Shown here: in pieces, positions 1-9,009 of the stretch
Numbering within the stretch: position 1 is the stretch's first letter
How the letters are laid out: each line of letters starts with the position of its first letter
Assembly (NCBI RefSeq): GCF_018138085.1
Contig: NZ_CP073105.1
Coordinates: 806,001 to 870,000 of the forward strand
DNA length: 64,000 nucleotides
Reading direction: 5' to 3'
From: Stutzerimonas stutzeri
GTDB taxonomy: Bacteria > Pseudomonadota > Gammaproteobacteria > Pseudomonadales > Pseudomonadaceae
The notes under the pieces: model-generated
Told to the model about the DNA's origin: nothing
What the model saw: only the letters and a program-made list of their open reading frames with translations
Database searches by the model: none
Position numbers and translations under genes: made by a program

Positions 1-1136
1 AGGCGCGGCGACAGCTCGAACGCGACGCGCTGCGGGTTGATCGGGTTGGCCTCGACCAGGGCGCGTTTTTCCAGCAGTTCCTCCCAGTCCATGCGCCATT
101 GCTCGACGCTTTTGCGCCATTTGCGCTCGGTCTTTTCCTCGAGCAGTGGCAGCAACGCGCGCAGGGTTTCGGCCGAGTCGCCTTGCAGGTTCACTTCCAT
201 CGGGTAGCGGATGCTCAGCATGTCGGCCTTGAGGTCGATCTGCACGCCGCGCGCCTGGCCTTCCTCGGGCAGGAATTCTGAGTAGGGGAAGCCCGAGCCG
301 ATCATCAGCAGGGTGTCGCACTCGGTCATCAGCTTGTAGCTCGGCTCGGTGCCGAGCAGGCCGATGGAGCCGGTGACCCAGGGCAGGTCGTCGGGCACCG
401 CGGCCTTGCCGAGCAGCGCCTTGGCGACGCCCGCGCCGAGTTTTTCGGCCACGGCGATCACTTCATCGGTGGCATTCAGCGCGCCGGCACCGACCAGGAT
501 CGCCACCTTCTTGCCGGCATTGAGCACCTCGGCGGCGCGCTGCAGGTCGGCCTCATAGGGCAACACTTTCGGCCGCGTATAGCCGATGCCGGAATGCACC
601 GCGCCGTGCGAGCGGGGCGGTTCGCTGTATTCGGCTTCTTGTATGTCGCTGGGCAGGATCAGCGTTGCCACCTTGCGTTCGCCCACCGCGGTGCGAATCG
701 CCCGGTCGATCAGGTGACGGACCTGCGCCGGCGCGCTGGCCTGTTCGACAAAGGCGCCGGACACGTCCTTGTACAGGGCAGGCAGGTCGATCTCCTGCTG
801 ATAATGACTGCCCAGCGCGGTGCGTGATTTCTGGCCGGTGATGGCGAGCACCGGCATGTGGTCCAGACGCGCATCGTAGAGACCGGTGATCAGGTGCGCC
901 GCACCGGGGCCGGAGGTGGCGATGCAGACGCCGAGGCCGCCGTTGAACTTGGCATCGGCCGAGGCCATGAAGGCGGCCATCTCCTCGTGTCGTGCCTGGA
1001 TGAAACGGATCTTCCCGTTGGCGCGATTGAGCGCGCCGAACACCCCGTTGATCCCATCGCCGGGATACCCATAGATGCGCCGCACGCCCCATTGGTAGAG
1101 GCGTTCGATTACGTAGTCGCCGACTGTCATTGCCAT
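1..1136 (-). CDS. Thiamine-pyrophosphate-requiring enzyme, pyruvate oxidase/acetolactate synthase family (partial)
   Basis: Reads leftward off the window edge, so only the N-terminal 378 codons are present. The translation starts MAMTVGDYVIERLYQWGVRR and carries family hallmarks: GDGINGVFGAL, the RHEEMAAFMA stretch with the glutamate that activates thiamine pyrophosphate, and ATSGPGAAHLITGLYDA. The central cofactor domain begins around residue 200 (VAILVGAGALNA). The C-terminal TPP-binding domain is missing because of the window edge. The ATG at 1136 is preferred over the in-frame ATG at 1130 because GAGG lies about 7 nt upstream of it. Members include PoxB-like pyruvate oxidases and acetolactate synthase-like enzymes; the exact substrate cannot be read from this part. 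Confidence 0.85.
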   Translation of the reverse strand, partial: MAMTVGDYVIERLYQWGVRRIYGYPGDGINGVFGALNRANGKIRFIQARHEEMAAFMASADAKFNGGLGVCIATSGPGAAHLITGLYDARLDHMPVLAITGQKSRTALGSHYQQEIDLPALYKDVSGAFVEQASAPAQVRHLIDRAIRTAVGERKVATLILPSDIQEAEYSEPPRSHGAVHSGIGYTRPKVLPYEADLQRAAEVLNAGKKVAILVGAGALNATDEVIAVAEKLGAGVAKALLGKAAVPDDLPWVTGSIGLLGTEPSYKLMTECDTLLMIGSGFPYSEFLPEEGQARGVQIDLKADMLSIRYPMEVNLQGDSAETLRALLPLLEEKTERKWRKSVEQWRMDWEELLEKRALVEANPINPQRVAFELSPR

Positions 1137-1417
1137 GGAAACCTCGCTTGGCCTGATGGACCTTTCAGACAAAGGGAGGGCTGGTATACCGGAGGCGTTC
1201 GCACGCAACGCTGACTTCACGCGCAATGGAAGCGGCCTTCGCAGCCCCGGATGCCTGCTGTTCTTGTCTGGACCGGACGAGGGCGCGAGGGTTTCTCAAG
1301 TTATTTCAAAAAGTGACGAGCGATCGTGCCGCGTGGCCTTCGTCTGCCTCCCAGCGGGGCGAGTTCGGTCGCGTGCTCGGGTATCATCGGCAGCCCCTAT
1401 GCCCATGCGATGTTCCG

Positions 1418-2299
1418 ATGAGTCTTCCCGATGCCCGCAGCACGCTGCACCTGCCCCAGGGCGACTGGCCGACCGTGCTCGACTGCCTCTGTGCGCGCTT
1501 CCCGGCCATCGACCGCGCCACCTGGCGCGACCGCTTCGCCCGCGGCCGCGTGCTGGGCGCCGATGGACTGCCGCTTGCGACCGATCATCGCTATCAGGTC
1601 GGTTTGAAGGTGCATTACTTTCGCGAAGTCTCCGCCGAGAAGCCGATCCCGTTCGATGCGCAGGTGCTGCACCTCGACGAGCATCTGCTGGTGGCGGACA
1701 AGCCGCACTTTCTGCCGGTGATGCCGGCTGGTGAATACGTCAACGAAACCCTGCTGGCGCGGCTGAGCAAGCAGCTCGGCAATCCCGATATGGTGCCGAT
1801 CCACCGCATCGACCGGCTCACCGCCGGGCTGGTGCTGTTCTCCACCACGCCCGAGAGCCGCGGCCGTTATCAGGCGCTGTTTCGTGAGCGCAGGATCAGC
1901 AAGGTCTATGAGGCGATCTGCCCGGCGCTGCCGGATCTGGACTTCCCGCGCATCGAGCGGCTGCACATGGTCGACGGCGAACCGTTCTTCCTGATGAAGC
2001 AGGGCGAAGGCGAACCCAACAGCGAGACGCGCATCGAGGTGCTCGAGCGCCGTGGCGACTTCTGGCGCTATGCGCTGCATCCGGTCACCGGGCGCAAGCA
2101 CCAGCTGCGCCTGCAAATGGCCACGCTGGGCGCGGGGATCTGCAACGACCCGTTCTACCCTGAACTGATCGAACGAGCGCTGCGTGATCAGGACGACTAC
2201 GACCGGCCACTCAAGCTGCTGGCGCGCGGGCTGCAGTTCGACGACCCGCTGACCGGCGAGCGGCGGTGTTTCGAAAGCCGTCTACAGCTCGATTGGTAG
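1418..2299 (+). CDS. RluA-family RNA pseudouridine synthase
   Basis: 293 residues. The active-site motif HRIDRLTAGL is present, with the catalytic aspartate at about residue 132, followed by the family RISKVYEAI segment and a C-terminal GRKHQLRLQMATLG motif. The enzyme would isomerise uridine to pseudouridine in rRNA or tRNA; the target is not evident. The ATG at 1418 is chosen because the reading frame upstream of it shows no homologous content. The N-terminus has a short basic domain before the catalytic core and no obvious full S4 domain. The last 17 codons (DPLTGERRCFESRLQLDW) are copied in the tandem array that follows the stop codon. Confidence 0.85.
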   Translation: MSLPDARSTLHLPQGDWPTVLDCLCARFPAIDRATWRDRFARGRVLGADGLPLATDHRYQVGLKVHYFREVSAEKPIPFDAQVLHLDEHLLVADKPHFLPVMPAGEYVNETLLARLSKQLGNPDMVPIHRIDRLTAGLVLFSTTPESRGRYQALFRERRISKVYEAICPALPDLDFPRIERLHMVDGEPFFLMKQGEGEPNSETRIEVLERRGDFWRYALHPVTGRKHQLRLQMATLGAGICNDPFYPELIERALRDQDDYDRPLKLLARGLQFDDPLTGERRCFESRLQLDW

Positions 2300-2855
2300 G
2301 GCGCTGGCACCCTTCGGGGTCAAGACCGCTCCCACGGGCGGTGTGCACGATCTGTGGGAGCGGTCTCGACCGCGAATAAGCCTAGGCTGTAGTCCGAAGA
2401 TCCGCTGACCGGTGAGCGGCGGTCGTTCGAGAGCCGTTTGCAGCTTGTTTGATAGGGCGTTGCACCTTCGCGGTCAAGACCGCTCCCACGGGCGGGTGAA
2501 GCACGAAACTGTGGGAGCGGTCTCGACCGCGAATAAGCCTAGGCTGTAGTCCGATGACCCGCTGACCGGCGAGCGGCGGTGTTTCGAGAGTTGTTTGCAG
2601 CTCGATTGATAGGGCGTTGCACCTTCGCGGTCAAGACCGCTCCCACGGGCGTGTGAAGCACGAAAATGTGGGGGTGGTCTTGACCGCGAATAAGCCTAGG
2701 CTGTAGTCCGAAGATCCGCTGACCGGTGAGCGGTAGTGTTTCGAGAGTTGTTTGCAGCTTGTTTGATAGGGCGTTGCACCTTCGCGGTCAAGACCGCTCC
2801 CACGGGCGGGTGAAGCACGAAACTGTGGGAGCGGTCTTGACCGCGAATAGAGCTT
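2300..2855. repeat. Tandem palindromic array (type 1) that includes duplicated gene-end sequence
   Basis: Four units of about 154-157 bp, with GGTCAAGACCGCTCCCAC starting near 2318, 2472, 2629 and 2786. Each unit has an inverted pair of the type 1 palindrome (GCGGTCAAGACCGCTCCCAC and its complement), then a spacer, then a degenerate copy of the last ~55 bp of the preceding pseudouridine synthase gene. Translated in frame, the copies still read DPLTGERRSFESRLQLV, DPLTGERRCFESCLQLD, and a third with one internal stop. Confidence 0.9.
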
Positions 2856-2961
2856 GGCCCTTCCCTCAATCGAACAAACCACACCGGGCTCTATCATCCA
2901 GCCGCACCTTCTCGGCCGGCCTCAGTCGATATCCTTAACGCCCAGCCGAAGCGATATCGCC

Positions 2962-3738
2962 ATGCCTGAAGGTCCATCCATCGTCATTCTTCGTGAAGAA
3001 GTCTCTGCATTCACCGGCCGATCGGTCGAGCGCGCGGAGGGGAGTGCCAAGCTGGACAAGGCGCGGCTGGTGGGCCAAACGGTGCGGTTGTTTCGCAGCT
3101 GGGGCAAGCACTTCCTGATCGAGCTGGATGACGTCTCCCTGCGCATCCATCTGCTCTTGTTCGGCAGCTACCGGATCAACGAGCGCAAGGAATCCGCGCC
3201 GCGCCTGAGCCTCGGGTTCGCCAACGGTGAGCTGAACTTCTACGGCTGCTCGGTGCAGTTCATCGAAGGGCCGCTGGATGAGGCCTATGACTGGAGCGCG
3301 GACGTCATGAGCGATGCCTGGGACAACCGGGCGACGCTGAAAAAACTGCGTGCCCGGCCGCGGCTGCTGGCCTGCGATGCGTTGCTCGACCAGACGCTGT
3401 TCTCCGGCTCGGGCAACATCATCAAGAACGAGGTGCTGTTTCGCACCCGTATCCATCCGCTGTCCTTGATCGGCGATCTGCCGGCAGCCAAGCTCCGCGA
3501 GTTGACGCACGAGGTTCGTACCTACAGTTTCGAATTCCTTCAGTGGAAGCGCGAGGGAACGCTGAAAGCGCACTGGTTGGCGCATACCAAGACGATTTGC
3601 CCGCGCTGCAAGATTCCCTTCGTCAAGGCCAAGGAGCTCGGGCGGAGCAAGCGTCGCAGCTTCTATTGCGAGCGCTGCCAGAAGCGTTATGGAGACAGCG
3701 AAAACGTCACGCCGGAGGTACCCGTGGAGGAGGCGTAG
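2962..3738 (+). CDS. Fpg/Nei-family DNA glycosylase (endonuclease VIII-like)
   Basis: 258 residues starting MPEGPSI, which gives the catalytic N-terminal proline and the following glutamate after Met removal. The WGKHFLIEL lysine region, the helix-two-turn-helix signature (SGSGNIIKNEVLFRTRIHP, about residues 154-172) and a C-terminal zinc finger (CPRC...CERC) are all visible. It would excise oxidised bases and cut the strand by beta/delta elimination. Central parts diverge from classical MutM (for example the LLLFGSYRINERKE segment), so a Nei-like glycosylase is preferred over MutM. The start at 2962 is fixed by the need for Pro at position 2; the longer upstream frame lies in repeat sequence. 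Confidence 0.85.
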   Translation: MPEGPSIVILREEVSAFTGRSVERAEGSAKLDKARLVGQTVRLFRSWGKHFLIELDDVSLRIHLLLFGSYRINERKESAPRLSLGFANGELNFYGCSVQFIEGPLDEAYDWSADVMSDAWDNRATLKKLRARPRLLACDALLDQTLFSGSGNIIKNEVLFRTRIHPLSLIGDLPAAKLRELTHEVRTYSFEFLQWKREGTLKAHWLAHTKTICPRCKIPFVKAKELGRSKRRSFYCERCQKRYGDSENVTPEVPVEEA

Positions 3739-3786
3739 CCGCCCGTCCTTGCTATGCTCCGTCACCCCATTCTTGCGAGTCAGCCC

Positions 3787-4212
3787 ATGCGTACCCTGTT
3801 GCTGCTGTCTCTTTCCGGCCTCAGCAGCCTGGCCCTTGCCGGCGAGCCCGTGCTGCTCGACTTGCGCGTCGGCGACGTACCGCTGCGCGCCGAATACGCC
3901 CGCTCGCCGGCCGAGCGTGAGCGCGGCCTGATGGGGCGCATCGAGCTCGCTGCCGATCGCGGCATGCTGTTTCGCTTCGATGAGGTGCGCCGCCACTGCC
4001 TGTGGATGAAGGACACGCCGTTGCCGTTGTCGGCGGCGTTCATGGATGAAGCTGGGCGCGTGGTCGATCTCATCGATTTGCAGCCGTTGGACCGGTCTAT
4101 CCGCTGTTCCGCTGAACCGGCGCGCTATGCGCTGGAGGTGAATCAGGGCTGGTTTCAGCAGCACGCGCTGAAACCTGGCGATCCGGTGACGGGCATCCCG
4201 GTGCAGCCATGA
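3787..4212 (+). CDS. DUF192 family secreted protein
   Basis: 141 residues with a cleavable signal peptide (hydrophobic LLLLSLSGLSSLALAGE, predicted cut after ALA). The mature part has the DUF192 pattern: ERERGLMGR, an RGMLFRF segment, LWMKDTPLPLSAAFMD, and a C-terminal YALEVNQGWFQQHALKPGD. It is probably periplasmic. The biochemical function of the family is not settled. The start at 3787 is chosen because it places the signal peptide at the N-terminus; an ATG at 3754 would add 11 residues. It lies 48 bp after the glycosylase stop, in the same direction as phnN. Confidence 0.8.
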   Translation: MRTLLLLSLSGLSSLALAGEPVLLDLRVGDVPLRAEYARSPAERERGLMGRIELAADRGMLFRFDEVRRHCLWMKDTPLPLSAAFMDEAGRVVDLIDLQPLDRSIRCSAEPARYALEVNQGWFQQHALKPGDPVTGIPVQP

Positions 4213-4262
4213 GCGACGACCGGGCGGCCATCGGGCCATCTGATTAAGATTGGAGTAGTGCA

Positions 4263-4823
4263 ATGACAGGCCGCCTGTTTTACCTGATGGGCCCCTCGGG
4301 GGCCGGCAAGGACAGCCTGCTGGAAGCTGCCCGCGAGCCGTTGCAGGTGCGCGGTTGTCGGGTCGCTCGGCGCGTCATCACCCGTTCTGCCGAGGCGGCG
4401 GGGGAAGATGCCCAGGCCGTGAGCACCGAGGAGTTCGAGCAGCTGCGTCGCAGCGGCGCATTCGCGCTGGACTGGCAGGCCAACGGCCTGCGCTATGGCA
4501 TCCCGCGGCAGATCGATGACTGGCTGGCGGCAGGGGAGGACGTACTCGTCAACGGGTCGCGCGGCTATCTGGACCAGGCACGGGCGCGTTACCCACAGCT
4601 GCGTCCGCTGCTGCTCACCGTGGCGCTGCCAGTGCTGCGCGAGCGGTTGCTGGCTCGCGGGCGTGAGCCGCTGGCCGAGATCGAGGCACGCCTGGCGCGA
4701 AACGAGCAGTTTCGCTCGGCGGCGGAGCAGGAGGAGGCCGAGCTGCTGGACAACTCCGGGCCGCTCGAGGAGACGGTTGGGCGCCTGCTGCAACTACTGG
4801 ACGAGGCGCCAGCCAATTCCTGA
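4263..4823 (+). CDS. phnN: Ribose 1,5-bisphosphate phosphokinase PhnN
   Basis: 186 residues in the guanylate-kinase fold. Walker A is LMGPSGAGKDSLL near residue 8, followed by RRVITRSAEAAGEDA and FALDWQANGLRYGIP, both characteristic of PhnN. PhnN phosphorylates ribose 1,5-bisphosphate to PRPP, the last step of the C-P lyase route, and also offers an alternative route to PRPP. No other phn gene lies nearby, so it appears as a detached copy, as is common in pseudomonads. It converges with the Lrp-type gene, leaving a 7-bp gap. Confidence 0.9.
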   Translation: MTGRLFYLMGPSGAGKDSLLEAAREPLQVRGCRVARRVITRSAEAAGEDAQAVSTEEFEQLRRSGAFALDWQANGLRYGIPRQIDDWLAAGEDVLVNGSRGYLDQARARYPQLRPLLLTVALPVLRERLLARGREPLAEIEARLARNEQFRSAAEQEEAELLDNSGPLEETVGRLLQLLDEAPANS

Positions 4824-4830
4824 GCTGACG

Positions 4831-5298
4831 CTAGTCCAGCGGCAGCTCCGTGGTCCGCTTCACTTCACTCATGGCGATGTGCGAATGCGCCTCCTGCACA
4901 TGGGGGCGCTGCAACAGCTGGTCGCGCAGGAAGCGCTCGTAGCTGTCGATATTCTTGGCCACTACCTTGAGCAGGTAGTCCGACTCGCCAGCCATGGTGT
5001 GACATTCCAGCACTTCGGGATAACCCACAACGGCGCGCTCGAATTCGTCCAGGTTGCTTCGCCCGTGGGCTGAAAGCTTGATGTTGACGAACACCGTCAT
5101 GTTCAGCCCGAGCTTCTTGGGGTTGAGCAGGGCGACCTTGCGCTCGATCAGCCCTTCTTCCTGCATCCGGTGGATGCGCCGCCAGCAGGGCGATTGCGAC
5201 AGCTCCACCCGCTCTGCCACCTCGGCGGCGGAAAGATCGGCGTTGTGTTGCAGCAGCATTAAAATCTTGCGATCGATGCTACTCAGCGGAGTCTGCAT
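4831..5298 (-). CDS. Lrp/AsnC family transcriptional regulator
   Basis: 155 residues. The N-terminal helix-turn-helix runs over residues 6-60 (IDRKILMLLQHNADLSAAEV, LSQSPCWRRIHRMQEEGLI). The C-terminal RAM/ACT-like ligand domain includes MTVFVNIKLSAHG and ECHTMAGESDYLLKV. It is divergent from the fused indolepyruvate ferredoxin oxidoreductase gene across a 239-bp intergenic region, so control of that gene in response to an amino acid is likely but inferred. The ATG at 5298 begins MQTPLSSIDRK, the usual Lrp N-terminus; the longer frame is upstream leader. Its own leader carries an A-rich CA-motif 12 nt upstream of the start. Confidence 0.9.
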   Translation of the reverse strand: MQTPLSSIDRKILMLLQHNADLSAAEVAERVELSQSPCWRRIHRMQEEGLIERKVALLNPKKLGLNMTVFVNIKLSAHGRSNLDEFERAVVGYPEVLECHTMAGESDYLLKVVAKNIDSYERFLRDQLLQRPHVQEAHSHIAMSEVKRTTELPLD

Positions 5299-5310
5299 GG
5301 TTGTTCCTGA

Positions 5311-5322
5311 TTTGTTGTTGTT
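5311..5322 (-). promoter_or_regulatory. CA-motif (predicted Hfq/Crc site) in the Lrp-type leader
   Basis: Minus-strand AACAACAACAAA immediately before AGGA and the ATG at 5298. It matches the AANAANAA motif bound by Hfq with Crc in Pseudomonas catabolite repression. Confidence 0.55.
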
Positions 5323-5486
5323 AGTGGATGGATCATGCACACAAGAGCGCTTACACCGCAAAAGTAGAAAGAAAATCTCTCCTCGTCACGGCCAGACTCT
5401 TATCCAACGCGCAACGGTGGGGTGATCCCCTGTCGATTGCCCGACGTGGGACGGCTTCCGTGCGGCTGCCCTCGTCTTGATTAGGC

Positions 5487-5524
5487 GGGACGTGCAAACA
5501 CGTCCCCGACTCCGATAACAACAA
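5487..5524 (+). promoter_or_regulatory. Leader hairpin plus CA-motif upstream of indolepyruvate oxidoreductase
   Basis: A perfect 8-bp stem GGGACGTG-caaa-CACGTCCC (5487-5506) is followed by AACAACAA at 5517-5524 and then CAGGAG before the ATG at 5538. The A-rich string matches the Hfq/Crc landing motif and sits next to the ribosome binding site. Confidence 0.55.
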
Positions 5525-5537
5525 ACAGGAGCGCCAC

Positions 5538-8500
5538 ATGTCACTGGCCGAGATCCGCCTGGATGACAAGTACCGGCTCGCAACCGGACATCTGTATCTC
5601 ACCGGCACCCAGGCGCTGACCCGCCTGCCGATGCTGCAACATCAGCGTGACCAGGCTCAGAACCTGAATACCGGTTGCTTCATCTCCGGCTACCGCGGCT
5701 CGCCGCTGGGCATGCTGGACAAGAGCCTCTGGGAAGCGCGCGATTTCCTCAAGCAGAACGCCATCCATTTCCAGCCGGGCCTCAACGAGGAGCTGGCGGC
5801 GACGGCGGTCTGGGGCAGTCAGCAGACCAACCTGTTCCCGGGCGCCAAGTACGACGGCGTGTTCGCCATGTGGTACGGCAAGGGGCCGGGTGTCGACCGC
5901 TCCGGTGACGTCTTCAAGCACGGCAACGCGGCAGGCGTCTCACCCCATGGCGGCGTGTTGCTGTTGGCCGGTGACGACCATGGCTGCAAATCCTCGACGC
6001 TGCCGCACCAGAGCGAGCACGCCTTCATTGCCGCGTCGATCCCAGTGCTGAACCCGGCCAACGTTCAGGAGATTCTCGACTACGGCATCATCGGCTGGGA
6101 GCTTTCGCGCTATTCCGGCTGCTGGGTAGCGCTCAAGACCATCGCCGAGAACGTCGACTCGTCCGCCGTGGTGGAAGTCGATCCGCTACGGGTCAAGACG
6201 CGCATTCCCGACGATTTCGAGCTGCCCGAAGACGGCGTGCACATCCGCTGGCCCGACCCGCCGCTGGCGCAGGAAAAACGCCTCAACCTGTACAAGATTT
6301 ACGCCGCACGCGCTTTTGCCCGCGCCAACAACCTGAACCAGGTGATGCTCGACTCGCCGAATCCGCGTCTGGGCATCATCACCACCGGCAAGTCCTATCT
6401 CGACGTGCGCCAGGCCCTGGACGACCTCGGCCTGGACGAAGCGCTGTGCGCCTCGGTGGGCCTGCGCGTACTCAAGGTGGGCATGAGCTGGCCGTTGGAG
6501 CCGGTTTCAGTGCATGAGTTCGCGCAGGGGCTGGACGAGATTCTGGTGGTCGAGGAAAAGCGCAGCATCCTCGAAGACCAGCTCACCGGGCAGCTCTACA
6601 ACTGGCCGCTGGACAAGCGCCCAAGGGTAGTCGGCGAGTTTGATGAACACGGCACCTCGCTGCTACCCAACCTAAGCGAGCTGACCCCGGCGATGATCGC
6701 CCGCGTAATCGCCAAGCGCCTCGCGCCGATTTACACCAGCGACAGCATCCAGGCCCGCCTGGCCTTCTTGTCCGCCAAGGAAAAGGCCCTGGCCGCGCGA
6801 AATTACGACACCGTGCGTACCCCGCACTACTGCTCCGGCTGCCCGCACAACACCTCGACCAAGGTGCCCGAAGGTAGCCGCGCGGCGGCCGGCATCGGTT
6901 GTCATTACATGGTGCAGTGGATGGACCGGCGCACCGAGACCTTCACCCAGATGGGCGGCGAGGGCGTCAACTGGATCGGTCAGGCGCCGTTCACCGAAAC
7001 GCCGCACATGTTCCAGAACCTCGGCGATGGCACCTATTTCCACTCCGGCAGCCTAGCCGTGCGCGCCGCGGTAGCCGCCGGCGTCAACATCACCTTCAAG
7101 ATTCTCTACAACGATGCGGTGGCCATGACCGGTGGCCAGCCCATCGATGGCGAGCTGCGCGTCGACCAGCTCAGCCGGCAGATCGCCGACGAGGGCGTTA
7201 AACGCATTGCCCTGGTCAGCGACGAGCCGGACAAATACCCGACCCGCGACACCTTCGCGCCGATCACCAGCTTCCACCACCGCCGCGATCTGGACGCCGT
7301 GCAGCGCGAACTGCGCGAGTTCAAGGGCGTCTCGGTGATCATCTATGACCAAACCTGCGCCACCGAGAAGCGCCGTCGGCGCAAGCGCGGCAAGCTGGAA
7401 GACCCGGCCAAGCGCGCCTTCATCAACCCGGCCGTATGCGAGGGTTGCGGCGACTGTGGCGAGAAGTCCAACTGCCTGGCCGTGATGCCGCTGGAAACCG
7501 AGCTGGGGCGCAAGCGCGAAATCGATCAGAACGCCTGCAACAAGGACTTCTCCTGCGTCGAAGGCTTCTGCCCGAGTTTTGTCACCGTGCACGGCGGCGG
7601 GCTGCGCAAGCCGGAAGCGGTGGGTGCCAGCCTCGATCCGGCGCAACTGCCGGAGCCGCAGCGTCCGACCCTCGATCGCCCCTGGAACGTGCTGATTCCA
7701 GGCGTCGGCGGCAGCGGCGTGACCACGCTCGGCGCCCTGCTGGGCATGGCCGCGCATCTGGAAGGCAAAGGCTGCACGGTGCTCGATCAGGCAGGGCTGG
7801 CGCAGAAGTTCGGCCCGGTGGTGACGCACATCCGCATCGCCGACAAGCAGGACGATATCTACGCCGTGCGTATCGCCGCCGGTGAAACCGATCTGCTTCT
7901 GGGCTGCGATCTGGTGGTCGCGGCCGGTGACGATTCGCTGACCCGCCTCAATGACCAGATCAGCCATGCGGTGATCAACAGCCATGAATCGGCCACGGCC
8001 GAGTTCACCCGCAACCCCGACGCCCAGGTGCCCGGCAAGGCCATGCGCGAAGCGCTGATCGATGCGGTGGGTGCCGAGAAAACCCACTTCATCGATGCCA
8101 CGCGGCTGGCGACCCGCCTGCTGGGCGATAGCATCGCCACCAACCTGTTCCTGCTCGGATTCGCCTACCAGCAGGGGCTGCTGCCGCTGTCGGCGGAGGC
8201 CATCGAGAAGGCCATCACCATCAACGGCGTATCCACCGAGCTGAACCTGCAGGCGTTCCGCTGGGGCCGTCGTGCGGTGCTGGAGCGGGACGTGGTAGAA
8301 AAGCTCGCGCGCCCGGCTGAAATGGCCGAGCCCATCTGCCAGACCCTGGAAGAAATCGTCGACTGGCGCGTGGATTTCCTTACCCGCTATCAGAACGCCG
8401 CCTACGCCAAGCGTTATCGCGACAAGGTCGAGCAGGTGCGGGCGCTGGATACCGCCGACGACCTGGCGCTGTCGAAAGCCGTGGCCCGCTACTACTTCAA

Positions 8501-9008
8501 GCTACTGGCCTACAAGGACGAGTACGAGGTGGCGCGGCTGTACAGCGAGCCGGAATTCCGCCAGCAGCTCGAAGCCCAGTTCGAAGGCGACTACAAGCTG
8601 CAGTTCCACCTGGCACCGGCGTGGCTGGCCAAGCGCGACAAGACCACTGGCGAGCCGCGCAAGCGCGAACTCGGCCCTTGGGTGCTGAATGCCTTCAACG
8701 TGCTGGCGAAGCTGAAATTCCTGCGCGGGACGCCGTTGGACGTGTTCGGCTACGGCCATGACCGGCGTGTCGAGCGCGAGCTGATCAGCGAGTACGAGCG
8801 CAACCTGGATGAGCTCCTGTCCCAGCTCAAACCGACCAACTACCGCACCGCTGTGGCCATCGCCGCGCTGCCGGAACTGATCCGTGGCTACGGCCCGGTG
8901 AAGGAGCGCTCCATCGCCAAGGCTCGCCAGCAGGAAAAGCTGCTCAAGGAGCAACTCAATCGTGGTGACGAAGTGCAAACCGTGCGGCTGTTCGAGCCGG
9001 CGGCATAG
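5538..9008 (+). CDS. Indolepyruvate ferredoxin oxidoreductase, fused alpha/beta (IorAB type)
   Basis: 1156 residues. It oxidatively decarboxylates arylpyruvates (from Trp, Phe, Tyr transamination), or branched 2-oxo acids in some homologues, to the acyl-CoA with ferredoxin as acceptor. The N-terminal half has the alpha-type pyrimidine-binding and TPP-binding domains (YCSGCPHNTSTKVPEGSRAA and GGEGVNWIGQAPF around residues 430-490). A cysteine-rich stretch near residues 630-680 (CEGCGDCGEKSNC, then CNKDFSCVEGFCP) is the Fe-S cluster segment. The C-terminal gamma-type domain starts near 715 (IPGVGGSGVTTLGALLGMAA). Single-chain fusions of this length are common in aerobic proteobacteria. A CA-motif lies in its leader, and an Lrp-type gene is divergent to it. 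Confidence 0.92.
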   Translation: MSLAEIRLDDKYRLATGHLYLTGTQALTRLPMLQHQRDQAQNLNTGCFISGYRGSPLGMLDKSLWEARDFLKQNAIHFQPGLNEELAATAVWGSQQTNLFPGAKYDGVFAMWYGKGPGVDRSGDVFKHGNAAGVSPHGGVLLLAGDDHGCKSSTLPHQSEHAFIAASIPVLNPANVQEILDYGIIGWELSRYSGCWVALKTIAENVDSSAVVEVDPLRVKTRIPDDFELPEDGVHIRWPDPPLAQEKRLNLYKIYAARAFARANNLNQVMLDSPNPRLGIITTGKSYLDVRQALDDLGLDEALCASVGLRVLKVGMSWPLEPVSVHEFAQGLDEILVVEEKRSILEDQLTGQLYNWPLDKRPRVVGEFDEHGTSLLPNLSELTPAMIARVIAKRLAPIYTSDSIQARLAFLSAKEKALAARNYDTVRTPHYCSGCPHNTSTKVPEGSRAAAGIGCHYMVQWMDRRTETFTQMGGEGVNWIGQAPFTETPHMFQNLGDGTYFHSGSLAVRAAVAAGVNITFKILYNDAVAMTGGQPIDGELRVDQLSRQIADEGVKRIALVSDEPDKYPTRDTFAPITSFHHRRDLDAVQRELREFKGVSVIIYDQTCATEKRRRRKRGKLEDPAKRAFINPAVCEGCGDCGEKSNCLAVMPLETELGRKREIDQNACNKDFSCVEGFCPSFVTVHGGGLRKPEAVGASLDPAQLPEPQRPTLDRPWNVLIPGVGGSGVTTLGALLGMAAHLEGKGCTVLDQAGLAQKFGPVVTHIRIADKQDDIYAVRIAAGETDLLLGCDLVVAAGDDSLTRLNDQISHAVINSHESATAEFTRNPDAQVPGKAMREALIDAVGAEKTHFIDATRLATRLLGDSIATNLFLLGFAYQQGLLPLSAEAIEKAITINGVSTELNLQAFRWGRRAVLERDVVEKLARPAEMAEPICQTLEEIVDWRVDFLTRYQNAAYAKRYRDKVEQVRALDTADDLALSKAVARYYFKLLAYKDEYEVARLYSEPEFRQQLEAQFEGDYKLQFHLAPAWLAKRDKTTGEPRKRELGPWVLNAFNVLAKLKFLRGTPLDVFGYGHDRRVERELISEYERNLDELLSQLKPTNYRTAVAIAALPELIRGYGPVKERSIAKARQQEKLLKEQLNRGDEVQTVRLFEPAA

Positions 9009-9009
9009 C

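Noticed and set aside
2935..4263. 442-residue minus-strand frame over the glycosylase and DUF192 genes
   Set aside because: Covers two well-supported genes on the other strand and shows no family motif.
7053..8087. 344-residue minus-strand frame inside the indolepyruvate oxidoreductase
   Set aside because: Shadow frame of a gene with clear motifs over its full length.
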